This document shows, piece by piece, positions 1-5,888 of a DNA stretch of 5,911 bases (position 1 is its first letter; every line of letters starts with the position of its first letter). The notes under the pieces were generated by a model that searched no databases, was not told where the DNA came from, and saw only the letters and a list, made by a program, of their open reading frames with translations. The stretch is from Porticoccaceae bacterium UBA1117 (GTDB lineage: Bacteria; Pseudomonadota; Gammaproteobacteria; Pseudomonadales; Porticoccaceae). A program made the position numbers and the translations under genes. The DNA lies in the NCBI GenBank assembly GCA_002313335.1, contig DCBC01000056.1, forward strand, positions 952 through 6,862, written 5' to 3'.

Positions 1-495
1 CCTATCTAGCCGCTGTTTAACACTTTCTTTTTGAATCATAGAGTTAATCGAAAAATGTTTTCCTACATCGCGTAAAAAATCGAGCACGTCGAGACCTGCT
101 GTCCAATCAAGATTATTAACCGCCTGGGCGCCATTAGTTGCCGATTGGTCAAAATCAACAAATTGACTGGTTTGGCGCTTTAACTTCTCAACCCAACTGG
201 CAACCACTGCAGGACTGTTTAACTTTCGCTCTTCAGCTTTAAAGCTTGGATCTCCGATTAATCCAGTGGACCCACCCACTAACACTATGGGCTTATGCCC
301 CGCCCTCTGAAACCGCTGAAGAACCAGCAAGGGCACCAAACTACCGATATGTAAGCTGTCTGCTGTGGGATCAAAACCACAGTAAAGAGTTCGCGGTTGA
401 TCCAAATGTGACGCCAATTCTTGGTCGCCTGAGTACTGAGCAATAAGCCCTCTTTGATTTAGTTCTGTTAATAATTGCTCACCGCTGAGATTCAT
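1..495 (-). CDS. tyrS: Tyrosyl-tRNA synthetase, N-terminal part (truncated by window edge)
   Basis: Cytoplasmic class I aminoacyl-tRNA synthetase that activates tyrosine with ATP and loads it on tRNA-Tyr. The 165 codons present read from ATG at 495 to the left edge without a stop and align closely with the start of E. coli-type TyrS (about 424 residues in all). Visible are [15 protein letters not shown] (residues 38-52), which holds the tyrosine pocket and the HIGH-class signature, then [15 protein letters not shown] (72-86) and [11 protein letters not shown] (141-151). The KMSKS loop and the tRNA-binding C-terminal domain lie outside. The signature reads HIGS (49-52), where the last position is often H or N. 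The start is supported by AAAGG at 501-505, 5 nt upstream of ATG, and by agreement with the family's N-terminus. It is divergent from the M23 gene. Identity is very secure; the 3' end is unseen. Confidence 0.97.
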   Translation of the reverse strand, partial: MNLSGEQLLTELNQRGLIAQYSGDQELASHLDQPRTLYCGFDPTADSLHIGSLVPLLVLQRFQRAGHKPIVLVGGSTGLIGDPSFKAEERKLNSPAVVASWVEKLKRQTSQFVDFDQSATNGAQAVNNLDWTAGLDVLDFLRDVGKHFSINSMIQKESVKQRLDR

Positions 496-706
496 GTGGA
501 CCTTTAAGTTTAGTAATTAATAGATTCGTCAACTCTACAGAATGAGGTGTTAAATACAAGGCATGAGACCACAAATATAGGTCAATATAACGGAGTTTCT
601 CAGCTGCGTAACAAGCTCGCTTAGATGCTAACTTTATTGACATCATTGTATCTTGATATTCAATCACGCTAAAATCAGGGCTGTTCTAGTTTAGCGGTGA
701 TAAAAA
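496..706. promoter_or_regulatory. Divergent tyrS / M23 peptidase intergenic control region
   Basis: These 211 bp separate two divergent genes, so both promoters should lie here. For the plus strand the best candidate is listed separately at 637-664. For tyrS on the minus strand, candidate -10 boxes are TACAAT (650-645) and TATATT (589-584). The second is preceded at 19 bp by TTGTTA (614-609). Neither has a strong -35 at ideal spacing, so no tyrS start point can be fixed. No T-box-like or other obvious riboswitch is seen. One minus-strand frame is open through most of the region but looks non-coding (see rejected items). Confidence 0.5.
637..664 (+). promoter_or_regulatory. Candidate sigma-70 promoter for the M23-anmK unit
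   Basis: A perfect TTGACA -35 hexamer (637-642) is followed after 16 bp by TTCAAT (659-664), a 4/6 match to the -10 consensus. This would start transcription near 671 and give a leader of about 36 nt before the GTG at 707. An alternative -10 is TAAAAT at 670-675 (5/6), paired with a poor -35 TTGTAT (646-651) at 18 bp. The assignment rests on pattern and position only. Confidence 0.35.
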
Positions 707-709
707 GTG
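696..709 (+). promoter_or_regulatory. Extended Shine-Dalgarno GGTGAT deciding a GTG start
   Basis: GGTGAT (696-701) matches the 3' half of the extended anti-SD complement (GGAGGTGAT) and stands 5 nt before GTG at 707. The later in-frame ATGs at 746 and 776 lack well-placed ribosome sites; the nearest purine run, GAGGG (754-758), is 17 nt before 776. This favours the GTG, which leaves about 23 residues ahead of the membrane segment. Confidence 0.5.
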
Positions 710-2038
710 ATTGAAAAGGCGCGTAAGGTCGCTCATTTTTTCCTCATGTTTGTGAGGGATTTTCCCAGACGCAACATGCTTATTGCTGCTAGCTTAAGTA
801 GCATAATCCTTTTGGGTTTTTCATTTCCACGCGAAGAACTTGACACTCTGACTCTTACTTCAGAGCGCATTGCTATTACTGTCGAAAGCCAGCCAGCCGA
901 GCTTGACGGCCAAAACACCGAGCTTCAATGGCGCACCGAGAAGGTTGGCAATGGTGATAACCTTTCTACTCTTTTCGAGCGAGCAAATTTTTCTGCTATT
1001 GATGTTTATCAAATTTCTTCATCGCCAAAAGGAAAAGCATTAAGCAATCTGTATCCAGGCGAGTCTCTCCGCTTCGGTACGGATGAGGATAATCAGTTGC
1101 GCGAAGTCCACTATGCTAAGTCACCTTTAGAAACTCATATCTTTACTCGACAGGAATCACGTTATACCCAAGAGAAGAGAGTCCGCGAGCCCGAAATTTT
1201 ATTAGGTTACAGGGAAGGAGTAATTCAAGACTCACTTTACCTCTCTGGTAAAAAAGCGAATCTTCCCGATAAATTAATTATGGAAATGGCCAATATATTT
1301 GGGTGGGATATCGACTTCGTCTTTGATATTAGACCTGGAGACTCATTTTCTCTTCTTTATGAAGATCGCTTTATTGATGGGGAAAAATTATCTGTTGGCA
1401 ATATTATTGCTGCGTCTTTTACTAACCGAAAAAGGACTTTAAGCGCGGTTCGCTATACAGATAGTAATGGGCTAAGTGATTACTACACCCCCAAAGGGCT
1501 GAGTATGCGCAAAGCATTCCTTAGGACGCCGCTGGACATATTTAGGATTAGTTCTGGCTTTAATCTGCGTCGTAAACATCCAATTCATAAAAAGATTAAG
1601 GCTCATCGAGGCGTCGACTACGCGGCACCAAAAGGAACGCCCGTTTATGCAGCAGGTGGAGGCAGAGTTATCGAGGCCGGCTATAGCAAAGCCAACGGGA
1701 ACTATGTATTTTTACAGCATGGTCAGACGTATATCACCAAATACTTGCATTTGAATAAAAAGAAAGTGCGCAGAGGTCAGGTGGTTAAGCAAAAGCAATT
1801 AATCGGGACTGTTGGCTCCACAGGCTATGCAACCGGGCCACATTTGCATTATGAGTTTTTGGTCAATGGTGTGCACCGTAATCCACGTACTGTAAAATTG
1901 CCTCAAGCAAAACCAATTGCCAATAGCGAAAAAGTGGCTTTTAACGAGGCTATTACTCCAGTTCTAGTCCAGCTAGCTCAGTATCAGGAAAAAACTCAGT
2001 TAGCTCTGCGAGAAAGCACCCCAAGTAATGCTAACTAG
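707..2038 (+). CDS. Membrane-anchored LysM-like / M23 family peptidoglycan endopeptidase (MepM/Csd3-like)
   Basis: Predicted zinc metallopeptidase acting in the periplasm on peptidoglycan cross-links during wall growth. The 443 residues show a short basic cytoplasmic tail (1-23), one membrane segment (about 24-40) that anchors the protein or acts as an uncleaved signal, and an OapA/LysM-like domain (about 75-150). A Csd3-like middle domain (about 155-275) and a C-terminal LytM/M23 domain (about 281-398) follow. The M23 signatures are complete: HRGVD (300-304) gives zinc ligands H300 and D304, H348 lies in YLHLN, and HLHYE (379-383) gives catalytic H379 and zinc ligand H381. An active enzyme is therefore expected. 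The tail after residue 400 is low in motifs. Domain order matches E. coli MepM, H. pylori Csd3 and the P. aeruginosa homologue beside anmK; I give no symbol because the exact orthologue name is uncertain. Its TAG stop overlaps the ribosome site of anmK, so the two are probably co-translated. Confidence 0.93.
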   Translation: MIEKARKVAHFFLMFVRDFPRRNMLIAASLSSIILLGFSFPREELDTLTLTSERIAITVESQPAELDGQNTELQWRTEKVGNGDNLSTLFERANFSAIDVYQISSSPKGKALSNLYPGESLRFGTDEDNQLREVHYAKSPLETHIFTRQESRYTQEKRVREPEILLGYREGVIQDSLYLSGKKANLPDKLIMEMANIFGWDIDFVFDIRPGDSFSLLYEDRFIDGEKLSVGNIIAASFTNRKRTLSAVRYTDSNGLSDYYTPKGLSMRKAFLRTPLDIFRISSGFNLRRKHPIHKKIKAHRGVDYAAPKGTPVYAAGGGRVIEAGYSKANGNYVFLQHGQTYITKYLHLNKKKVRRGQVVKQKQLIGTVGSTGYATGPHLHYEFLVNGVHRNPRTVKLPQAKPIANSEKVAFNEAITPVLVQLAQYQEKTQLALRESTPSNAN

Positions 2039-2047
2039 GGCCACCTG

Positions 2048-3160
2048 ATGAATGAAGCTAATATTTACATCGGGCTAATGTCCGGAACTAGTATCGACTG
2101 TGTCGATGCCATTGCGGTAACTTTTAGTGACGGAAAAATTCATATACTAGGCAGTCATTCTGAAGCGATTTCTACACAACTAAAGCTAGACATATTACGC
2201 CTCTGCCTGCCTGGGACAGATTCGATTGCACTTTGCGCAGAAACTGACAATGTTCTTGGTGAACTATTCTCTCAGGCTTCACTAACCCTCATGGCACAAC
2301 TAAATATTAGTCCTGATCAAGTTGTCGCGATAGGTTCTCATGGACAGACAATCCGCCATCAACCACCGAATAAGGTCAAAGGCTTTAGCGTACAAATTGG
2401 TAATCCCAGTCTAATTGCCGCACGCACTAAATGCGCGGTGGTTGCTGATTTTAGAAGGGCCGATATGGCTCTTGGAGGGCAAGGCGCACCGCTGGTCCCA
2501 GCTTTTCATCAACGCTTTTTTCATGAGCAAAACAGCTGTCGAGTCATCATAAACATTGGCGGCATTGCTAATTTAACCATTTTGGACGGTGGTGATCAGT
2601 GCAACGGCTTCGATACCGGCCCAGGTAACATGCTATTAGATGCTTGGTGCTTTAAACACAAGGCAAAAAATTACGATGACAAGGGAGCATGGGGCGCCAC
2701 AGGCGATGTGTCGAAGCCTTTACTCAATCAGTTAAAAAAACATCCTTTTTTCTCTATGCAAGCGCCCAAAAGTACCGGCCGAGAGGACTTTAATTTGCGT
2801 TGGTTAGAACAACAAATAGAAAATTTTGACTTGAAGCCCGAAGATATCCAAGCCACGCTGATAGCTCTGACGGCTGAAACTATCACAGCCGCTATAGCGG
2901 CGTTAAATCAATCGATCGATGATATATTTATTTGTGGCGGTGGTGTATTTAATATCGAGCTAATAAATCGTCTAAACCGAAGCCTTTACGCATGCAATCA
3001 ACCCGCGGTTAAATCTACCCTAGATATCGGATTGGATCCAAAATGGGTAGAGGCCTGTGCATTTGCATGGCTGGCTAAGCGTCGCGTTGAGAATAAAACG
3101 GGCAATCTCCCCGCAGTGACAGGAGCTTCTGATACAGCAGTTCTAGGAGGACTGTACTAA
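2048..3160 (+). CDS. anmK: Anhydro-N-acetylmuramic acid kinase
   Basis: Cytoplasmic enzyme of peptidoglycan recycling. It opens the 1,6-anhydro ring of anhydro-MurNAc and phosphorylates it with ATP to give MurNAc-6-phosphate. The 370 residues match the family's usual length along their whole extent. Seen are the phosphate-loop signature GLMSGTSIDCVD (9-20), IGSHGQTIRHQP (95-106), DFRRADMALGGQGAPLVPAFH (134-154) and NIGGIANLT (169-177). GFDTGPGNMLLDAW (187-200) carries D189, equivalent to the catalytic Asp182 of P. aeruginosa AnmK. PKSTGREDFN (240-249), FICGGGVFN (294-302) and WVEACAFAWLA (333-343) follow. The first signature has Cys18 where most homologues have Gly. The ATG at 2048 is preceded by AGGG (2037-2040), 7 nt upstream and overlapping the stop of the M23 gene 9 bp away. 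This couples wall cleavage with wall recycling in one transcript. Confidence 0.97.
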   Translation: MNEANIYIGLMSGTSIDCVDAIAVTFSDGKIHILGSHSEAISTQLKLDILRLCLPGTDSIALCAETDNVLGELFSQASLTLMAQLNISPDQVVAIGSHGQTIRHQPPNKVKGFSVQIGNPSLIAARTKCAVVADFRRADMALGGQGAPLVPAFHQRFFHEQNSCRVIINIGGIANLTILDGGDQCNGFDTGPGNMLLDAWCFKHKAKNYDDKGAWGATGDVSKPLLNQLKKHPFFSMQAPKSTGREDFNLRWLEQQIENFDLKPEDIQATLIALTAETITAAIAALNQSIDDIFICGGGVFNIELINRLNRSLYACNQPAVKSTLDIGLDPKWVEACAFAWLAKRRVENKTGNLPAVTGASDTAVLGGLY

Positions 3161-3182
3161 CACTGACGCCGCAAAGGGGACT
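3161..3182. other. 22-bp convergent junction between anmK and erpA without a terminator
   Basis: The stops of anmK (3158-3160) and erpA (3185-3183) face each other across 22 bp. No GC-rich hairpin followed by a T-run is present on either strand in the gap or just beyond it. Transcripts from the two sides probably overlap at their 3' ends, or termination is factor-dependent. Confidence 0.6.
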
Positions 3183-3536
3183 TTAAATCGAGAATGATGC
3201 TCCGCAACCGCAGGTTGTAGAAGCATTAGGATTGGTAATGATAAAACGTGAGCCCATCAATCCCACTTCATAATCTACAGTGGAGCCCGCCAAATACTGA
3301 AAGCTCAAAGAATCGACGAGCACAGTGACTCCTTCTCGGCTGACGGGGGTGTCGTCTTCGGCCATATTGTCTTCGAATGAAAACCCATACTGAAATCCAG
3401 AGCAGCCCCCACCGGTGACATACACTCTGAGTTTTAGATTTTCATTTTCTTCCTCAGACTTAAGGCTCTGGACCTTAGCTATAGCGCTATCGGTCACCTC
3501 CAGTGCTGAGGGTGTATATGTTTGAATTCCTGACAT
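3183..3536 (-). CDS. erpA: A-type iron-sulfur cluster carrier/insertion protein ErpA
   Basis: Small cytoplasmic A-type carrier that receives Fe-S clusters from the scaffold system and passes them to target enzymes; in E. coli it serves isoprenoid synthesis enzymes and respiratory proteins. The 117 residues are the family's normal size, and all three ligand cysteines are present: C45 in [13 protein letters not shown] (40-52), and C109 and C111 in [11 protein letters not shown] (107-117). FEDN (54-57), [20 protein letters not shown] (81-100) and NPNA (102-105) are also typical. The sequence favours ErpA over IscA or SufA (length, full [11 protein letters not shown] block, SFSI end). The ATG at 3536 has GGAG (3545-3542) 5 nt upstream. 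It lies 73 bp after the bactofilin stop, in the same direction, so it may be read from the argC operon, from its own promoter, or both. Confidence 0.95.
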   Translation of the reverse strand: MSGIQTYTPSALEVTDSAIAKVQSLKSEEENENLKLRVYVTGGGCSGFQYGFSFEDNMAEDDTPVSREGVTVLVDSLSFQYLAGSTVDYEVGLMGSRFIITNPNASTTCGCGASFSI

Positions 3537-3551
3537 TGTTACTCCGTAACC

Positions 3552-3578
3552 ATCAGCCTAGAAGGCTCATTAGCTGAT
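3552..3578. repeat. Nested inverted repeats in the bactofilin-erpA gap (erpA leader)
   Basis: On the plus strand ATCAGC (3552-3557) pairs with GCTGAT (3573-3578), and AGCCT (3555-3559) pairs with AGGCT (3563-3567) across a 3-nt loop. The two stems share bases, so only one can form at a time. The elements end 7 nt upstream of the erpA ribosome site (3545-3542). In the erpA direction no T-run follows, so this is not a classical terminator there. On the plus strand a T-rich stretch (3579-3588) follows, so weak termination of antisense transcripts is possible. It does not fit the IscR consensus as I know it. Confidence 0.4.
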
Positions 3579-3609
3579 TGTCTTTTTACTTAATACGTTT
3601 TTAATACCT

Positions 3610-4050
3610 TTAAACGCCAGTTTTATTGTCGCTATCCACATTCTCATCTTGCTGAAACGAGCTGATGTTAGTTGGCGGGATTTCATGCACCAAGTTACCC
3701 GCCACATGGGCTCCGCGCTCAATCTCTAGCGTATTGTAATATATATTGCCCTCGACAACCGCTTTTGATGCAAGTCGAGCATGTTTGGTAGCAAAAATGT
3801 CACCCTTGACATGTCCATTGACGATTACTGTCGGTACAGCTATTTTTCCATCTACAGCGCCACCCTGAATAACTCTAATCTGCGCATTGTCATCATCCGC
3901 GGTAATTGTCCCGGCTATTGAGCCTTGAACCTCCAAACTCCCATGAAAATTAAGATCGCCCTTAAGGCTTGTTCCATGCGCAATTAGCGTTGTTGCCTCA
4001 CCCGACGATGAAGCTTTGGTTGTTGCTTGTTCTCTATCTTTGTTAAACAT
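3610..4050 (-). CDS. Bactofilin (polymer-forming cytoskeletal protein, DUF583/PF04519 family)
   Basis: Bactofilins polymerise without nucleotide into membrane-associated filaments or patches that guide local peptidoglycan synthesis and shape. The 146 residues show a disordered N-terminus (1-20), then a right-handed beta-helix core (about 20-123) with regular Gly/Val turns. These include IAHGTSLKGDL (23-33), VQGSIAGTITA (41-51), VIVNGHVKGDIFA (75-87) and VVEGNIYYNTLEI (98-110). A polar, acidic C-terminal tail (124-146) follows. The first residues, MFNKDR, resemble the short MF-K membrane-targeting peptide of Caulobacter bactofilin BacA, so direct membrane attachment is likely. The ATG at 4050 is preceded by a strong GAGGGAG (4065-4059), 8 nt upstream and inside the end of the preceding gene, whose stop is 3 nt away; translation is probably coupled. 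The cellular role here is inferred from the family only. Confidence 0.92.
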   Translation of the reverse strand: MFNKDREQATTKASSSGEATTLIAHGTSLKGDLNFHGSLEVQGSIAGTITADDDNAQIRVIQGGAVDGKIAVPTVIVNGHVKGDIFATKHARLASKAVVEGNIYYNTLEIERGAHVAGNLVHEIPPTNISSFQQDENVDSDNKTGV

Positions 4051-4053
4051 GGC

Positions 4054-4758
4054 TTAAACTCCCTCTACCCAGTTAAAGTTTTGATCATAGCTTACTGCCT
4101 TACTCCAAGAGTAGCGCAGTTGAATTCTGACTTTATCAGGGTTAAATCTCTCTGGTAAGCTCAAAACTCCCTGATTGATGGAAAAATACTTAAACTTTAT
4201 CCTAATTGGAGCGTTTTCTATCTGATCATCCAAATCCGACAACATTACAGTGGTCTCTTGATTGTCTTTAAGCCCAATTATAGAAATATCCGCTATGATC
4301 TCAGATGTTTGCATTTTGGAGGTTTTTTGGCGCGCTACCCAACGATAAGCAAAGCGGCCTTGGCCCAGGGGAGTAAGATCAAACTTAGTGATAGACAATC
4401 CAGCGGGCTGACTACTATCGCCCATGAGCTCTTTGTAGAGCCCCAGCTGCGCTTCATTGCGATTGATATTCTTCTGAAGATCAATCATCTCCTGCCGCGT
4501 ATTTTCTAATGCCACAGAATCAACCGTAGCATTTAGTCTAACCATTTCAAGCTCTCTACTTTTGACATCGAGGGTGGCACCCAGTTTTGCTAATTTACTT
4601 ACTAATTGTTGCCGCTCTTCAATTATTTCGGCTAACTCAGCCTGGCCCATCCACTTGCCCAACATAAAAAAGGTCAACCCAACCATCAGGAGCGATCCTA
4701 GCAGCCAATACTTGTAACCCATTCGGTGAGTAACAACAATTGATCGTCGCTCGATCAT
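4054..4758 (-). CDS. DUF6776-like single-pass membrane protein with periplasmic coiled coil
   Basis: Function unknown. The 234 residues contain a basic cytoplasmic N-terminus (1-16, with R4, R5, H11, R12, K16), one membrane segment (about 17-34) and a charged heptad-like region (about 36-110), probably a coiled coil. A compact C-terminal domain (about 115-234) follows, with FAYRW (136-140), FKYFSINQGVLSLPERFNPD (189-208) and VRIQLRYSW (210-218). By the positive-inside rule the C-terminal part is periplasmic. This architecture matches the small membrane proteins found between argC and a bactofilin gene in Pseudomonas relatives; I assign DUF6776 from memory. The ATG (4758-4756) overlaps the argC stop as TAATG, and no clear ribosome site is seen, so translation should depend on re-initiation after argC. 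With the bactofilin gene 3 bp downstream, a role at the wall or in anchoring the bactofilin is plausible but unproven. Confidence 0.8.
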   Translation of the reverse strand: MIERRSIVVTHRMGYKYWLLGSLLMVGLTFFMLGKWMGQAELAEIIEERQQLVSKLAKLGATLDVKSRELEMVRLNATVDSVALENTRQEMIDLQKNINRNEAQLGLYKELMGDSSQPAGLSITKFDLTPLGQGRFAYRWVARQKTSKMQTSEIIADISIIGLKDNQETTVMLSDLDDQIENAPIRIKFKYFSINQGVLSLPERFNPDKVRIQLRYSWSKAVSYDQNFNWVEGV

Positions 4759-5789
4759 TACGGCAACAGCCCAGGTGACTTTAAACCGGTAGTTTCTTCT
4801 AGATTAAACATCAAATTCATACACTGAATGGCCTGCCCTGAAGCACCCTTAGTTAAGTTATCCTCAACCACTAACACGATCACTTTATTACTATTGTTAG
4901 GACGATGAACCGCAACATGACAATAATTAGAACCTCTTACCGATCGGGTCTGGGGATGACTTCCAGCAGGCAATACATCTACAAATGGCTCTTTCTCAAA
5001 GTACTCGTCAAACAATGCCTGCACGTCTATTTTGGTATCAAGCAAGTTGGCATAAATCGTAGTGTGTATACCACGGTTAATCGGAAGTAAATGCGGTACA
5101 AAAGTAAGTTTCACCTCTCGCCCAGCAATGTCTGCAAGGCCTTGCTCAATTTCAGGCTGATGCCTGTGCCCTGACGCTGCATAAGCTTTAAAACTATCGC
5201 TTGTTTCGGACAATAAATTAGCCACACTCGCCTGACGTCCAGCACCAGTGACACCCGATGCAGAGTTGGCAATCACATCGGATAGATCAATACACCCTTT
5301 TTCCAACAGCGGCAGCAATCCAATTTGCACACTGGTAGGGTAGCAACCAGCGCAGGCTACTAAATCAGCATTTTTGATTTTTTCTCGATTGAACTCTGGT
5401 AACCCATAAACAGCCTGATCAAGTAGATCTGTCGCCTGATGCGACTGACCATACCAGTGCTCCCAGACAGCAACATCTCGAATCCGGAAGTCCGCCGATA
5501 AATCAATGACCTTTATACCCAACTTTAAGATTGCTGGTACTGTACTTTGGGCTACGCCATGGGGAGTTGCAAAAAAAATTACATCACACCCTTTTAGGTT
5601 ATCTAAATCCGGCGCCACAAAGGCAAGATCGACGGAACCACGAAGGTGGGGATAGATATGAGCTACGGGAGTACCTTGATCGCTTCGAGAAGTAACGCCA
5701 ACTAACTCTGCATAAGGATGCCCCACTAACAAGCGCATGAGTTCTGCACCGGTGTAACCCGTTCCACCAACAATACCAACTTTGATCAC
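4758..5789 (-). CDS. argC: N-acetyl-gamma-glutamyl-phosphate reductase
   Basis: Third enzyme of arginine synthesis. It reduces N-acetylglutamyl-5-phosphate with NADPH to N-acetylglutamate-5-semialdehyde in the cytoplasm. From the GTG at 5789 the protein has 343 residues, the usual length of the longer (type 1) ArgC. The NADP-binding motif [15 protein letters not shown] (residues 3-17) lies at the very N-terminus as in the family. The catalytic cysteine is C149 in ACAGCYPTS (145-153), and HRHQPEIEQ (208-216) and PINRGIHTT (236-244) complete the active site. The frame is open to a TTG at 5843, but that adds 18 atypical residues ahead of the Rossmann fold and bypasses the GAGGG ribosome site at 5798-5794. 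I therefore prefer the GTG. Its TAA stop shares one base with the next gene's ATG. It heads the four-gene minus-strand run; no other arg genes are in view. Confidence 0.96.
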   Translation of the reverse strand: MIKVGIVGGTGYTGAELMRLLVGHPYAELVGVTSRSDQGTPVAHIYPHLRGSVDLAFVAPDLDNLKGCDVIFFATPHGVAQSTVPAILKLGIKVIDLSADFRIRDVAVWEHWYGQSHQATDLLDQAVYGLPEFNREKIKNADLVACAGCYPTSVQIGLLPLLEKGCIDLSDVIANSASGVTGAGRQASVANLLSETSDSFKAYAASGHRHQPEIEQGLADIAGREVKLTFVPHLLPINRGIHTTIYANLLDTKIDVQALFDEYFEKEPFVDVLPAGSHPQTRSVRGSNYCHVAVHRPNNSNKVIVLVVEDNLTKGASGQAIQCMNLMFNLEETTGLKSPGLLP

Positions 5790-5798
5790 CTGACCCTC
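5787..5798 (-). promoter_or_regulatory. argC: Ribosome binding site fixing the argC GTG start
   Basis: On the minus strand GAGGG (5798-5794) is followed after 4 nt by GTG (5789-5787), then codons for IKVGIVGG, the standard ArgC beginning. The upstream TTG (5843-5841) has no purine-rich site at proper spacing, and it lies inside sequence that looks like promoter and leader. Confidence 0.75.
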
Positions 5799-5828
5799 GC
5801 TTTTAAATATCCAGAATGGCTTAAGGAG

Positions 5829-5857
5829 CCTATAATACCGCAAAGTGGTCCCATCAA
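5829..5857 (-). promoter_or_regulatory. Candidate argC promoter
   Basis: On the minus strand TTGATG (5857-5852) and TATAGG (5834-5829) are 17 bp apart, each a 4/6 match to sigma-70 hexamers. TATTAT (5837-5832) overlaps the latter but would give only 14 bp spacing. Transcription would begin near 5822, leaving a leader of about 33 nt to the GTG. I see no ARG-box-like ArgR site at this location. The evidence is positional and weak. Confidence 0.3.
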
Positions 5858-5888
5858 CTATGCCATAACTCCATATGTTACTGGGACC
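5847..5888. repeat. Imperfect 42-bp inverted repeat upstream of argC
   Basis: Outer arms GGTCCCA (5847-5853) and TGGGACC (5882-5888) are perfect 7-bp complements. After a 2x2 mismatch, AAC (5856-5858) faces GTT (5877-5879), then ATG (5860-5862) faces CAT (5872-5874), leaving a 9-nt loop. The loop side also holds a direct repeat of CCATA (5863-5867 and 5871-5875). No T-run follows on either strand, so an intrinsic terminator is unlikely. The argC-proximal arm overlaps the candidate -35 box. Confidence 0.5.

Noticed and set aside
246..446. Plus-strand open frame of 66 codons
   Set aside because: It lies wholly antisense to the conserved N-terminal domain of tyrS and has no recognisable protein features.
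479..667. Minus-strand open frame of 62 codons upstream of tyrS, GTG start, overlapping the tyrS start by 17 bp
   Set aside because: There is no ribosome site before the GTG, no recognisable domain, and it overlaps tyrS and the promoter region. A frame this long in 211 bp can arise by chance. Conservation in relatives would be needed to revive it as a leader peptide.
733..918. Minus-strand open frame of 61 codons
   Set aside because: It is antisense to the M23 membrane segment and has no domain or ribosome site.
3205..3217. Small hairpin CAACC-GCA-GGTTG about 45 bp after anmK, considered as a terminator
   Set aside because: It lies inside the conserved CGCG coding motif of erpA, has a 5-bp stem and no following T-run.
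3552..3590. Hairpin plus T-rich tail on the plus strand, considered as the anmK terminator
   Set aside because: It is about 400 bp past the anmK stop, on the far side of erpA, with a weak stem, a long loop and an interrupted T-tract; at most it limits antisense transcription.
4258..4509. Plus-strand open frame of 83 codons
   Set aside because: It is antisense to the DUF6776-like gene, whose membrane segment, coiled coil and coupled start are convincing.
4905..5090. Plus-strand open frame of 61 codons
   Set aside because: It is antisense to the conserved C-terminal half of argC.
5790..5843. 18-codon N-terminal extension of argC from a TTG
   Set aside because: Family members begin at the Rossmann motif, the GTG at 5789 has a well-placed GAGGG, and the extension lies in the likely promoter and leader.
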